From Amphiduros pacificus (taxonomy: Eukaryota; Annelida; Polychaeta; Phyllodocida; Hesionidae), in contig OX439010.1 of the NCBI GenBank assembly GCA_949316495.1, positions 7,480,001 through 7,544,000 of the forward strand: a stretch of DNA of 64,000 bases, read 5' to 3'. A program made the translations under genes and the position numbers. Below the pieces are notes generated by a model, which did not search any database, was not told where the DNA came from, and saw only the letters and a program-made list of their open reading frames with translations. The number at the start of each line of letters is the position of its first letter. The first letter of the stretch is position 1. This document shows, in pieces, positions 13,101 to 24,679 of the stretch.

Positions 13101-16100
13101 GGTGTGGGTAGCCGAGTCGTCAAAATATTAGCCAATCAAAATCCGTCAAACTCTACCGAAGCAGCCCGCAAAACCAAAACAAGGCGGCGGCCACAAGCGG
13201 TAAGGGAACGACTGAATTTTCGATGTTTTGGGTCGATTTGTGCAATTTTGATGACACGAAATTATTTTTTTTACGGAGGAATCGATTCGATTTGACGGAT
13301 TTTCCGTTCACGGATTTTAAATTTTGATGGAAATCCGTCTGTAGACGGAGGACCAGCACCCATGCAGTCACTTGGTACAGGATATGGCCACTCTGAGACC
13401 CTAAACTATCCCTCCTAACCCAGTCACTTGGTGCTGGATATGGCCACTCTGAGACCCTAAACTATCCCTCCTAACCCAGCCACTTGGTACAGGATATGGC
13501 CACTCTGAGACCCTAAACTATCCCTCCTAACCCAGTCACTTGGTACAGGATATGGCCACTCTGAGACCCTAAACTATCCCTCCTAACCCAGCCACTTGGT
13601 ACAGGATATGGCCACTCTGAGACCCTAAACTATCCCTCCTAACCCAGCCACTTGGTACAGGATATGGCCACTCTGAGACCCTAAACTATCCCTCCTAACC
13701 CAGTCACTTGGTACAGGATATGGCCACTCTGAGACCCTAAACTATCCCTCCTAACCCAGTCACTTGGTGCTGGAAATGGCCACTCTGAGACCCTAAACTA
13801 TCCCTCCTAACCTAGTCACTTGGTACAGGATATGGCCACTCTGAGACCCTAAACTATCCCTCCTAACCCAGTCACTTGGTACAGGATATGGCCACTCTGA
13901 GACCCTAAACTATCCCTCCTAACCCAGCCACTTGGTACAGGATATGGCCACTCTGAGACCCTAAACTATCCCTCCTAACCCAGTCACTTGGTACAGGATA
14001 TGGCCACTCTGAGACCCTAAACTATCCCTCCTAACCCAGCCACTTGGTACAGGATATGGCCACTCTGAGACCCTAAACTATCCCTCCTAACCCAGTCACT
14101 TGGTACAGGATATGGCCACTCTGAGACCCTAAACTATCCCTCCTAACCCAGCCACTTGGTACAGGATATGGCCACTCTGAGACCCTAAACTATCCCTCCT
14201 AACCCAGCCACTTGGTACAGGATATGGCCACTCTGAGACCCTAAACTATCCCTCCTAACCCAGTCACTTGGTACAGGATATGGCCACTCTGAGACCCTAA
14301 ACTATCCCTCCTAACCCAGTCACTTGGTGCTGGAAATGGCCACTCTGAGACCCTAAACTATCCCTCCTAACCTAGTCACTTGGTACAGGATATGGCCACT
14401 CTGAGACCCTAAACTATCCCTCCTAACCCAGTCACTTGGTACAGGATATGGCCACTCTGAGACCCTAAACTATCCCTCCTAACCCAGTCACTTGGTACAG
14501 GATATGGCCACTCTGAGACCCTAAACTATCCCTCCTAACCCAGTCACTTGGTACAGGATATGGCCACTCTGAGACCCTAAACTATCCCTCCTAACCCAGT
14601 CACTTGGTGCTGGAAATGGCCACTTTGACCTAACCCAGCCTGGGTGAGTGACACAGATGTATTACTCTGATGCAGGTATATTATTCCTTAGATTAGTTTA
14701 TCTCCATGACTTGTTTTCCAATGTACATAAAGATTAAATACATTATAAACCGTGACTTACTGCATGCGTATCTCCACTGTGTTATGGTGTGGGAAGCAAC
14801 TTGTTCTGTTGTGAAGTGAAAGTGTTGGTCACATTCGTCAGCCTCTCTCTACGACTATCCCATGTGCTATAGTAGTTCCTTATCCCCGCGTCCTCTCCTC
14901 TCTCGCTACAATCAACTCTCTCTCTCAAATCTGGTCAACAGAGATTATTTCAGCTTTTGCATTTTGCTCCACTTTGTGATCAGCTCCTCCTGGGGATGCG
15001 ACACTTTCTGATGAGTTTTCAATTTATTTTGTTGCACTTAATTTAGAGTCTAGTAACTTTGGGTGGACGCAAACACTTCACATGTATATAGTGTGAGTCA
15101 GAGTTCTGCAAGCAGTACCAACCTCATCACCCGCCCCATCACTTTCCACCCAGCCTGAGGGTCTGGGGTGCTATCCTGCCACTATATCCCCTGTGATAAT
15201 TCTAGCCTGCTGAAAAGTCAGATCATATGTGTGACCTACATTAGCAGGGACTCTGCTACCCTGACTCATGTGCTTTATTGCTTATATAACCCATTCAAAC
15301 ATATATCCAAACAATGGTAAATGTCAACAGTGTTTCTAACCTGAGCATTATATAGTGTCAAATGTTACATCCAAATAGATCATCTGGGAGTTCTACCTAA
15401 GGGGCGATCCATTTGATTTTTGTGGGGTGGGGTGGGACAGCAGTACTGGATGAATAAATTTTTTTTCTTTGGTAGGGTGGATGAATAATTTTTTTTTTCT
15501 TGTGTGGGGTGAATGAATAAATTTTTTTTCTGGGATGGGGTGGGTGAATAAATTTTTTTTCCAAAATCTCCCACCCCACCCCACAAAAATCAAATGGATC
15601 GCCCCTAATCTACCAATGATCATGATGATAAGAGTGCAGTCACCTATTTATCTAAACTTTAACCAGTATGATCATATACATGATGCAGTTATATCGTAAA
15701 ACTCATCATAGTAATAGTGTACAGAAAAGTGAGAAATATCTCACATTCAAAGAATATAAATAGTGATCCAAATGCCAATTTTATCAATAATTAGTTTAAC
15801 AATCGTGTCGTCATCACAGTGTAATACATGTGACATTACATGAAGACTGACTGACGACTTCATGACTCGTGTTCAAAGGAGAGTTTTATCAGTAGATAAT
15901 CTGAGATTAATTGCTTATTTCACAAGAGTTTTGTTATAACATTTTTCATGTACAAGACTGGTCAGCAGCCTTATTGCAAGATTCAGACAGATAGAAATAC
16001 CTTGGTAGAAATATTTGAATCACAGTCACTATTAAACATACTCAAAACATAATATATATGAGTCAAAAAAAGAGTCAACATTTTTGAGTCAAAAAAAGAG

Positions 16101-17707
16101 TCAACATTTTTGTGAAGTTATCTCTTTCAGATATAAACCAAAACAGTACACATTTATATTTTATCTATGATTAACAATGCTTAAGCCTCAATTCTCTGTA
16201 TAGAAAGTGAGTCATACAATTATTCTTCGTCAATTATCAAATATATACAATCCTTTGTATGTTGGCTTTGTCCATGTCACACTCAGACTTAGTCATGCGA
16301 TCTTTCACACCAGATTCTACCTGCCTGAAAAGTTCTCAATTAAAATGTCTAAGTAGTTACTTTACACACCTGAATATGTGCGACCTTTCAGAAGCGTGTA
16401 CCATCTCACACTCCTATCAGCTGAATCATCTGTCTCTAATCTAAATCGTTAGTGTCCTAATGAGTTGTGCAATAAAGAGACTGCAACGTTTCTGTATTAA
16501 CTGGATAAACACATGGTGTTGCCTGTATGAGCTGGCTGGTATGGTTCAGCAACAAGCTGCAGCCAGGCTGGGTGTTTTGACAAGACTGCTTCATTACTGT
16601 GGGGTAGTACTGTGGAGTAGTATAAACATCTATATAAACACTGATGACAAAGGGCCTGAACGGGGGAATCTGTCAGCAGACCTGAATGAGGTGAATCTGT
16701 CTGTCAGAGGGATTGAATGAGGTGAATCTGTCTGTCAGAGGGACTGAATGAGGTGAATCTGTCAGAGGGACTGAATGAGGTGAATCTGTCTGTCAGCAGA
16801 CCTGAATGAGGTGAATCTGTCTGTCAGAGGGATTGAATGAGGTGAATCTGTCTGTCAGAGGGACTGAATGGTGCAAATCTGTCTGTCAGAGGGACTGAAT
16901 GGTGCAAATCTGTCTGTCAGAGGGACTGAATGGTGCAAATTTGTCTGTCAGAGGACCTGAATGATGGGAATCTGTCTGTCAGAGGGACTGAATGAGGTGA
17001 ATCTGTCTGTCAGAGGCCTTGAATGAGGTGAATCTGTCTGTCAGAGGGACTGAATGAGGTGAATCTTACTCAGAGGGACTGAATGGCGCAAATCTGTCTG
17101 TCAGAGGGACTGAATGGTGCAAATCTGTCTGTCAGAGGGACTGAATGGTGCAAATCTGTCTGTCAGAGGACCTGAATGATGGGAATCTGTCTGTCAGAGG
17201 GACTGAATGGTGCAAATCTGTCTGTCAGAGGCCTTGAATGTGGTGAATCTGTCTGTCAGAGGGACTGAATGAGGTGAATCTGTCTGTCAGAGGGACTGAA
17301 TGAGGTGAATCTGTCTGTCAGAGGGACTGAATGAGATGAATCTGTCTGTCAGAGGCCCTGAATGGATCTGGATGAGGAAGAGTATCTGTCTGAGCCCTGA
17401 ATGGATGAACAGTCTGCCTGAGAACTGAAATAAAAGTCTAGACAATAATAAAAATTGCATACTTAGACTGGATCAAACAGGCTCACCATAGAAATATATT
17501 CACATACATATGAGAGCAGGTTTCCATAAGAATGATGGATATTGTGTCCACACTAATTCATAAATTCCCTGAGCTAATGTGATGAAACTATTAATATGCT
17601 ATGTTTTGTGCTTTTTCCCTGGTTTTTGATCAGACCTGTTAATGTGAGTATATTGTTCATGCTGATAATGCCATCGAGCATGTAGATATGCTCAATATAA
17701 ATCATCC
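7149..17707 (-). CDS. Candidate exon chain Q-P-S-N-F of an unrecognised host gene
   Basis: Five minus-strand segments, in order 17636-17707, 16370-16435, 14761-14805, 12036-12078 and 7149-7242. Each starts after AG and ends before GT. Donors include GTAAGT (after 14761) and AAG|GTAAGC (after 7149). Acceptors include a pyrimidine tract before 14805 and a CTAAC branch-like site before 16435. Intron phases agree along the whole chain (1-1, 1-1, 1-2, 2-0). The joined frame is open and includes pieces such as DSADRSVRWYTLLKG, KLPISFVDDLTR and CPVAIETVLEDYQKKLALEQ. No family is recognised. Short open segments between AG and GT are common in AT-rich DNA, and I chose among alternative acceptors, so phase agreement is weaker support than it looks. 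Segment 17636-17707 abuts the 104-bp array. Confidence 0.3.
8209..8423 (-). CDS. Candidate coding segment in a GC-rich patch
   Basis: A minus-strand open frame of about 70 codons in the relatively GC-rich stretch 8.2-8.95 kb. The product is hydrophilic and rich in Ser, Glu and Lys, with pieces such as KKIRPKSGELCPSSSCEDTE. It follows an in-frame stop and a CAG acceptor-like site, and it either ends at TAA (8209-8211) or splices at GAG|GTGATG before 8233. Further upstream, 8793-8920 has another minus-strand open segment with a good acceptor and a GAG|GTGAGC donor. No domain is recognised. It could be a disordered part of a host protein or chance. Confidence 0.27.
8940..10508. other. Unique AT-rich DNA
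   Basis: A short direct duplication of 'caggtcaatgaggtaat' lies near 9197-9240. A-rich low complexity lies at 9600-9632. No gene is seen. Confidence 0.45.
10509..10858. repeat. Degenerate ~27-bp tandem repeat
   Basis: Repeated phrases of the type 'tatatggttgtatttatgc' followed by 'ttgatttta' or 'ttaatttta', about 13 diverged units. It is older and more decayed than the other arrays in the window. Confidence 0.8.
10860..12844. other. AT-rich DNA, little identifiable
   Basis: Apart from the candidate exon at 12036-12078, I see no gene. A C/T-rich stretch (12385-12475) is low complexity. Confidence 0.4.
12845..14637 (+). repeat. 56-bp minisatellite, ~26 copies, interrupted by a MITE
   Basis: The unit begins 'cagtcacttggtacagg' and ends 'ccctcctaacc'. 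Copies are nearly identical. Informative variants are cagC/Tca, 'ggtgctggaaatgg' for 'ggtacaggatatgg', and 'cctagtca' for 'cccagtca'. The pattern of these variants over about eight units repeats after exactly 560 bp (for example 'cacttggtgc' at 13761, 14321 and again at 14601). The array therefore grew partly by duplicating blocks of ten units. The fourth unit is split by the element at 13020-13363. Confidence 0.97.
13020..13363. mobile_element. Non-autonomous DNA transposon (MITE) inside the satellite
   Basis: 344 bp with 12-bp perfect inverted ends, ATGGGTGCTGGT at 13020-13031 and its complement at 13352-13363. The satellite word CAGTCAC occurs on both sides (13013-13019 and 13365-13371). 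This fits an 8-bp duplication with one mismatch (CCAGTCAC/GCAGTCAC), as hAT elements make, though a tandem array makes the exact duplication ambiguous. The interior is CpG-rich with several GACGG motifs, and its 91-codon open frame shows no transposase motif. Confidence 0.88.
14640..15400. other. Unique DNA between satellite and MITE
   Basis: It contains the candidate exon 14761-14805. The rest has no recognisable gene. Confidence 0.4.
15401..15605. mobile_element. PIF/Harbinger-like MITE with perfect 37-bp inverted ends
   Basis: 205 bp. The ends at 15401-15437 and 15569-15605 are exact reverse complements for 37 bp, starting GGGGCGATCCATTTGA. A TAA trinucleotide flanks each side (15398-15400 and 15606-15608), the TWA duplication typical of PIF/Harbinger, whose ends often begin GGGGC. 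The core is three or four tandem copies of a unit built on 'gaataaattttttttc'. With undiverged ends, the copy looks recent. Confidence 0.9.
15606..16653. other. AT-rich DNA with a small direct duplication
   Basis: A 26-bp unit containing 'gagtcaaaaaaagagtcaac' is repeated twice at 16060-16111. Candidate exon 16370-16435 is described separately. Confidence 0.5.
16654..17365 (+). repeat. 31-bp minisatellite, ~23 copies
   Basis: The unit is built on 'ctgaatgaggtgaatctg' followed by 'tctgtcagaggga'. Two main variants alternate in blocks ('gaggtgaat' and 'ggtgcaaat'). A few units are shortened by 4 bp where TCTG is missing. Degenerate traces extend to about 17420. Confidence 0.95.
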
Positions 17708-17715
17708 CTGTGTAT

Positions 17716-18976
17716 ACACACCACACCTCACACACTGAGCTCAACCAGACCAGCATTCACATCATGCCTCCCATTGCAGGTATCACCACCCTGCTAAGCT
17801 CCCCCTGACAGGGCCTCCACTGACCCCCACCTCACACACTGGGCTCAACCAGACCAGCATTCACATCACGCCTCCCATTGCAGGTATCACCACCCCGCTA
17901 AACTCCCCCTGACATGACCTCCACTGACCCCTACCTCACACACTGAGCTCAACCAGACCAGCATTCACATCACGCCTCCCATTGCAGGTATCACCACCCT
18001 GCTAAGCTCCCCCTGACAGGGCCCCCACTGACCCCTACCTCACACACTGAGCTCAACCAGACCAGCATTCACATCACGCCTCCCATTGCAGGTATCACCC
18101 CCCTGCTAAGCTCCCCCTGACAGGGCCTCCACTGACACCCACCTCACACACTGAGCTCAACCAGACCAGCATTCACATCACGCCTCTCATTGCAGGTATC
18201 ACCACCCTGCTAAGCTCCCCCTGACATGGCCTCCACTGACCCCCACCTCCCACACTGAGCTCAACCAGACCAGCATTCACATCACGCCTCCCATTGCAGG
18301 TATCACCACCCTGCTAAGCTCCCCCTGACATGGCCCCCACTGACCCCCACCTCACACTGAGCTCAACCAGACCAGCATTCACATCATGCCTCCCATTGCA
18401 GGTATCACCACCCTGCTAAGCTCCCCCTGACATGGCCCCCACTGACCCCCACCTCACACACTGAGCTCAACCAGACCAGCATTCACATCACGCCTCCCAT
18501 TGCAGGTATCACCACCCTGCTAAGCTCCCCCTGACATGACCTCCACTGACCCCTACCTCACACACTGAGCTCAACCAGACCAGCATTCACATCACGCCTC
18601 CCATTGCAGGTATCACCACCCTGCTAAGCTCCCCCTGACATGACCTCCACTGACCCCCACCTCCCACACTGAGCTCAACCAGACCAGCATTCACATCACG
18701 CCTCCCATTGCAGGTATCACCACCCTGCTAAGCTCCCCCTGACATGAACTCCACTGACCCCCACCTCACACACTGAGCTCAACCAGACCAGCATTCACAT
18801 CACGCCTCCCATTGCAGGTATCACCACCCTGCTAAGCTCCCCCTGACATGAACTCCACTGACCCCCACCTCACACACTGAGCTCAACCAGACCAGCATTC
18901 ACATCACGCCTCCCATTGCAGGTATCACCACCCTGCTAAGCTCCCCCTGACATGAACTCCACTGACACCCACCTCA
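17716..18976 (+). repeat. 104-bp minisatellite, ~12 copies
   Basis: The spacing between successive 'ccattgcaggtatcacc' phrases is 104 bp. Copies differ by few substitutions (for example 'gacatggcc', 'gacaggg', 'gacatgaac'). Each unit carries a pyrimidine-rich 'cctcccattgcag' resembling a splice acceptor, but no open frame follows. Confidence 0.96.
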
Positions 18977-19085
18977 CAGTGTGCAAGGGGGGCTATCAAT
19001 ATGTCTTGGAGGTTGGACCATTAATTGTCATTCACGATAAGACTGGTTGTTTTTCTCACTATATGTACAGTTAAGAGAAAAACAC

Positions 19086-19150
19086 AAACATGGATTAATT
19101 GGTTAGAGCACAAGCTTATCAGTACTAATTCCTCCACAGGGGTTGATGTT
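19086..19150 (+). mobile_element. tRNA-derived SINE head fragment
   Basis: The word 'attggttagagcacaagctt' followed by 'cagtactaattcctc' matches the complement of the tRNA-like head of the SINE at 45136-45456 ('gttggttagagcgccagctt'). The promoter B-box region is decayed, and no body follows. Confidence 0.6.
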
Positions 19151-20147
19151 AGGATAGGTAAACATCCTGCTTGAATAAGCTGCACTGCTGACTTTTTGTG
19201 GATTGGGTCAATTGCAATTCAATATAAATGTGCTTTTGCACCACATGATTTCATGGTCAGGTGCACATTAATAGAAAATAAATAGAGATTGGTTTACCAA
19301 AACCGATTTTTTCCAGCTTCTAAACATTTTAAGCCATCTGTGACATTGAGTCTGACCATTATATGACTTAAATGAATAAATGCTGAAAAGATGTGTTAAA
19401 TTATCAAGACAAACATGCATACGTCCTACCGCCTGCTGGTTCTGAGCTTGTCTGAGCTCTCATCAGAGATTTGTCTGGTGTTGAGAATGTTTTGCATTCT
19501 AGATAAAGATTACAATGGAGACATGCTATGATACCATTTGGTGGTCTTGGGAATGACATCACAAAGCACGTGTGAAATATGGAGGAGTCGGATAAAGGTT
19601 GTTGCAGAAGTTGTCAGAAAAAAAAACCCCAGAAATACTGACAAAAACATAGGCAATGGCCTTATAGCAATACTGATCATTGCTTTTTTGTAATGTTTGT
19701 TTAATCATTTGAATCCTTTTCCCAGGGCAGACTTGAGCAGATGAGCCAAAGCTTTGAGTATGTACATCTAATGATGTTCTCTCACATTCTCTAGACTCTA
19801 TGCTCTGTCAGAATCTGGGGCAGCTTTGATAAATTCTAAAATCTGGATGCCTAAAGTTGGATATATGACCAACATGACCAAGCTTCAGCAATCAAGTAAA
19901 ACTTACTGATCAGACACAATCAGAAATAGCTAGCATACCTTATCAGTAATTATCTGAGAGGTACTGCTAGGGATTACCAATATATAAGGCCTATTTGGGG
20001 GATGGGGGGGGGACCAGTCAAACAGTGTGTGACGTCTCATCTAATAAATGGCTCTTTTTGGTTGGGCCCACATGCTGTAATAAGCACTTTTAGCAAGTGA
20101 TTAAATCCATCAGATTTTTGTCTCTACAAGTGACCTTTCGGTGTACT

Positions 20148-20283
20148 GTGAAAGTGCTCCCTGAGGAAACGCTGGTGCCGATTCCACTAAGGTCAAAGTT
20201 TTGGGTAACAGCTACAGTCTTTGTAAGTGCAGATGAAGCCATATTGATGGTTCCAGTGCTGGGTTGGAGTGTTGGATTAGAGC
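20148..20283 (-). CDS. Weak coding-like segment
   Basis: The minus strand is open with Ser/Thr-rich content (pieces such as NPTLQPSTGTINMASSALT and FDLSGIGTSVSSGS), between an acceptor-like 'ggtctgtcacag' and AAG|GTCACT. The plus strand is also open here, and its phase does not fit the neighbouring candidate exons. Possibly chance. Confidence 0.18.
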
Positions 20284-22132
20284 TGTGACAGACCGTACCC
20301 TCTGATTCAACAGTTGTTAATCATTTTTTTCTGCTTCAAACACAAAATAGCCTATAACAGAAAAGTGCTTGAAATGTCTTTTTTCTGATCGGTTGAACAA
20401 GCCTTGAAAATATGCAAGGACAAGTGAAATGCAAAAATGTATTGAAATGTATCTGATATCGATAATTCATTGATACATATTGTATTGTATTGAAAATATT
20501 GTATTGTATCAATGAAATACAACGATGTTATGTCCTAGGAGTTGAGGTTTTCTTTTAAGTTCAATAGTTCCTCTCAATAAACTTAACAGGAACTGAAACA
20601 TCTCCACCCCAGTGGTTCCTCTGTGACAATCCAAAAGGTGTGGATTTGATTCCAGGCCATATCAAGATTATATTCATGTTTTAATTTCTTCATGTTACAA
20701 TTCCCTGTGCCTGAAAGGGTCAATCCTTGCAAATCTATGACAGAGATGGGTTGTCATGTTAACGACCTGTGACTTGACAATTCAGTGAGTTTGCACTTTA
20801 TATGCCTTATGTTTTTTTTTTGTGACATAAAACCTCAAATAAACAAACAATTGGAGAATATATTGAAAATCATTCCAACCTGGAAACCCAGAGGTAAGAC
20901 TAAAGTATACATCTCTTTCCATCTCAGCCTTAAGCAAGAACAGCAATATCACAGATATTCTTTTTTTTATCACAGATATTATCACTTCCATATAATTAAC
21001 ACACACAAATAAAATATGAAAAGAAATGTTTTACTCTACTTCCGAGGAAATTGCTCAGGGTCTTGACGTTGAAGCCAAGGAGAGTGCCATAGCACATTAT
21101 TGCAGGGCATGGAGCATGGTGCACATTATCACTATGTGATCACTTGCATGTGGACTGAGTGGCCTTGACCCAGCAAACATATTTATACCCTATCACAAAT
21201 CTGATTTTTATGTTCCATTTATCTATGCATTTTTTGTTCGGTCTTTGCGAAGACCGGCCACTTGGCGTGAGATTGACTAATACACAAGTATAAATTATGA
21301 CTATTTTTTGTATGTTTTTCACATTTACTGCTTAAAATTCCCACTTTCCTGTCGGGAGTCATTTCTCCCTGAGTGCCCTCTGGTGTAAATAGTTCATAGT
21401 CAGTTTTCCTGTTTGCTCACATATGATTATTCAACATGTACTTGGAGGCCTCACACTGTTTTTCAAGCTATTGGCACACACATTCAGATTACCTGAGAGA
21501 TAACATGTATACAAATATACAAAGTGTGCAACATCAATTAGAAATTGATTTTAAGTTTGCTTCATATTTTATAACCCAATGTTAGCTGGCCCATTTTGAA
21601 GGAGGTCATGCTACCTACCTGCTTAATTACATTATTATAGGCTAAATCATTAAAACAAAGTCCTCCTGAAACATGAATCTATACATTTATATTGATATTT
21701 ATAAGGGTATTGAAGATATCTTTTTGCAAAAGTGTAAAATATAACCTCAATGACTGCCGCCAATGTAAATGATGGAAAACGTTTAGAAAAATCTGGCACC
21801 CGCCATTGTCAGAGATGAAATAGTCTGTCTAAAATATGTCACAGAACAATGTTTAAAAGGTTCAAAGTATGAAAGAATACCCCTGTTAGAGACTGCTTGT
21901 GAGATAGATCGTTGGCCAGGGGAGCATATGTCACATCAAATAACACTGCCGAGCTATCAGGTGGCCAAGATGGACAAAGCATTGCTCCCATGTGGTCCAA
22001 TTAATTAATTGGTATTACTATCACCTCACCATAATATCACAAGTACCCCTCCAGAAGTGCAGCAATAATGCAAGCATTTATGCCAAAAACTGCCAATTAG
22101 TGATGGCAATGTGGATCAGTACTTCCACACTC

Positions 22133-22368
22133 CTTAATATTTAATAGTTAATATTCAATTCCAGATATAAAGATCTCGTCCAGCTCACAATTGTAACAAA
22201 TTATTATGTAAATATTTAACCTCCCAAAAAATCATTGTAACTAGTATTTTCTTAATATTTAATAGTTAATATTCAATTCCAGATATATAGATCTGGTCCA
22301 GCTCACAATTGTAACAAATTATTATGTAAATATTTAACCTCCCAAAACATTATTGTAACTAGTATTTA
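22133..22368 (+). repeat. Two-copy tandem duplication, 118-bp unit
   Basis: Copy 1 is 22133-22250 and copy 2 is 22251-22368. Both run from 'cttaatatttaatagttaat' to 'gtaactagtattt' with only a few substitutions. Confidence 0.95.
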
Positions 22369-22693
22369 CCAAACAAACTCAAATCAGTTAATAGAATAAA
22401 GGTCATATTTTAATAGTAAAGAAGACAGGTCAAAATGTTTAAAATAATAATTTCAATTTCTAACAATTACCTGTAAGAATTACCCAAAATAGATTCATTT
22501 AAGAGTTAGTTGTATCTTCCATGGTTTTATCAATAAAGTTATATTTTTTCTTAGTTTATCAATTATTTGGATTAAAATGCAATACCAGTGCACAATCATA
22601 ATATAGCATTATACCTGTCTTTCCCTTTCTCTTCTTCAGCCATAATAGAGCATGGGGCATGTGACAGAAGATAGTTCAAACAATTTCTAATTG

Positions 22694-24520
22694 TATGAAC
22701 CAAGAAGTATCTGACCTCCCAGATATAGTAACATCAAGCCGATTTCTTCTATAAACCAAGAAGTATCTGACCTCCCAGATATAGTAACATCAAGCCTATT
22801 TCTTCTATAAACCAAGAAGTATCTGACCTCCCAGATATAATAACATCAAGCCGATTTCTTCTATAAACCAAGAAGTATCTGACCTCCCAGATTTAGTAAC
22901 ATCAAGCCTATTTCTTCTATAAACCAAGAAGTATCTGACCTCCCAGATATAATAACATCAAGCCTATTTCTTCTATAAACCAAGAAGTATCTGACCTCCC
23001 AGATATACTAACATCAAGCCTATTTCTTCTATAAACCAAGAAGTATCTGACCTCCCAGATATAATAACATCAAGCCTATTTCTTCTATAAACCAAGAAGT
23101 ATCTGACCTCCCAGATATAGTAACATCAAGCCGATTTCTTCTATGAACCAAGACGTATCTGACCTCCCAGATATAGTAACATCAAGCCTATTTCATCTAT
23201 AAACCAAGAAGTATCTGACCTCCCAGATATAATAACATCAAGCCGATTTCTTCTATAAACCAAGAAGTATCTGACCTCCCAGATATAGTAACATCAAGCC
23301 GATTTCTTCTATGAAACAAGAAGTATCTGACCTCCCAGATATAGTAACATCAAGCCTATTTCTTCTATAAACCAAGAAGTATCTGACCTCCCAGATATAA
23401 TAACATCAAGCCTATTTCTTCTATAAACCAAGAAGTATCTGACCTCCCAGGTATAGTAACATCAAGCCGATTTCTTCTATAAACCAAGAAGTATCTGACC
23501 TCCCAGATATAGTAACATCAAGCCGATTTCTTCTATGAAACAAGAAGTATCTGACCTCCCAGATATAGTAACATCAAGCCTATTTCATCTATAAACCAAG
23601 TATCTGACCTCCCAGATATAGTAACATTAAGCCGATTTCTTCTATAAACCAAGAAGTATCTGACCTCCCAGATATAGTAACATCAAGCCGATTTCTTCTA
23701 TGAAACAAGAAGTATCTGACCTCCCAGATATAGTAACATCAAGCCTATTTCTTCTATAAACCAAGAAGTATCTGACCTCCCAGATATAGTAACATCAAGC
23801 CGATTTCTTCTATGAACCAAGAAGTATCTGACCTCCCAGATATAATAACATCAAGCCTATTTCTTCTATAAACCAAGAAGTATCTGACCTCCCAGATATA
23901 ATAACATCAAGCCTATTTCTTCTATAAACCAAGAAGTATCTGACCTCCCAGATATAATAACATCAAGCCTATTTCTTCTATAAACCAAGAAGTATCTGAC
24001 CTCCCAGATATAATAACATCAAGCCTATTTCTTCTATAAACCAAGAAGTATCTGACCTCCCAGATATAGTAACATCAAGCCTATTTCTTCTATAAACCAA
24101 GAAGTATCTGACCTCCCAGGTATAGTAACATCAAGCCTATTTCTTCTATAAACCAAGAAGTATCTGACCTCCCAGATATAGTAACATCAAGCCTATTTCT
24201 TCTATAAACCAAGAAGTATCTGACCTCCCAGATATAATAACATCAAGCCTATTTCTTCTATAAACCAAGAAGTATCTGACCTCCCAGATATAGTAACATC
24301 AAGCCTATTTCTTCTATAAACCAAGAAGTATCTGACCTCCCAGATATAGTAACATCAAGCCTATTTCTACTATAAACCAAGAAGTATATGACCTCCCAGA
24401 TATAGTAACATCAAGCCGATTTCTTCTATAAACCAAGAAGTATATGACCTCCCAGATATAGTAACATCAAGCCGATTTCTTCTATAAACCAAGAAGTATC
24501 TGACCCCTCATACATAGGAA
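22694..24520 (+). repeat. Second 56-bp minisatellite, ~32 copies
   Basis: The unit is built on 'aaccaagaagtatctgacct' followed by 'cccagatatagtaacatcaa' and 'gcctatttcttctat'. It is unrelated in sequence to the 56-bp array at 12.8 kb. Rare variants recur in register: 'atgaaacaag' at 23311, 23535 (four units on) and 23700 (three units less a 3-bp deletion). This shows multi-unit block duplication. The last unit is decayed. Confidence 0.97.
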
Positions 24521-24679
24521 CATCAACTTTCCTAAACATGATAACATAATTGTATTTCAATAGGCATCTTATAGCTTGGTAAATATTTTGTGTTTTACAA
24601 TATGTAGTACCAGGAGGCTCCATAACTTTGGCCAAATTAGAAAGTCAGAAATGTAGATTTCAGAGATTGTGCAACTCAC

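Larger units (their letters stand above)
18980..22132. other. Mostly unique AT-rich DNA
   Basis: It holds a SINE head fragment near 19086 and one coding-like minus-strand segment at 20150-20280, described separately. No other gene is supported. Confidence 0.4.

Noticed and set aside
17716-18976. Splice acceptors repeated in each 104-bp unit
   Set aside because: No open frame or donor accompanies them; a product of base composition.
12845-24520. CRISPR-like arrays of regular direct repeats
   Set aside because: The whole unit is repeated with no unique spacers, and the genome is animal.
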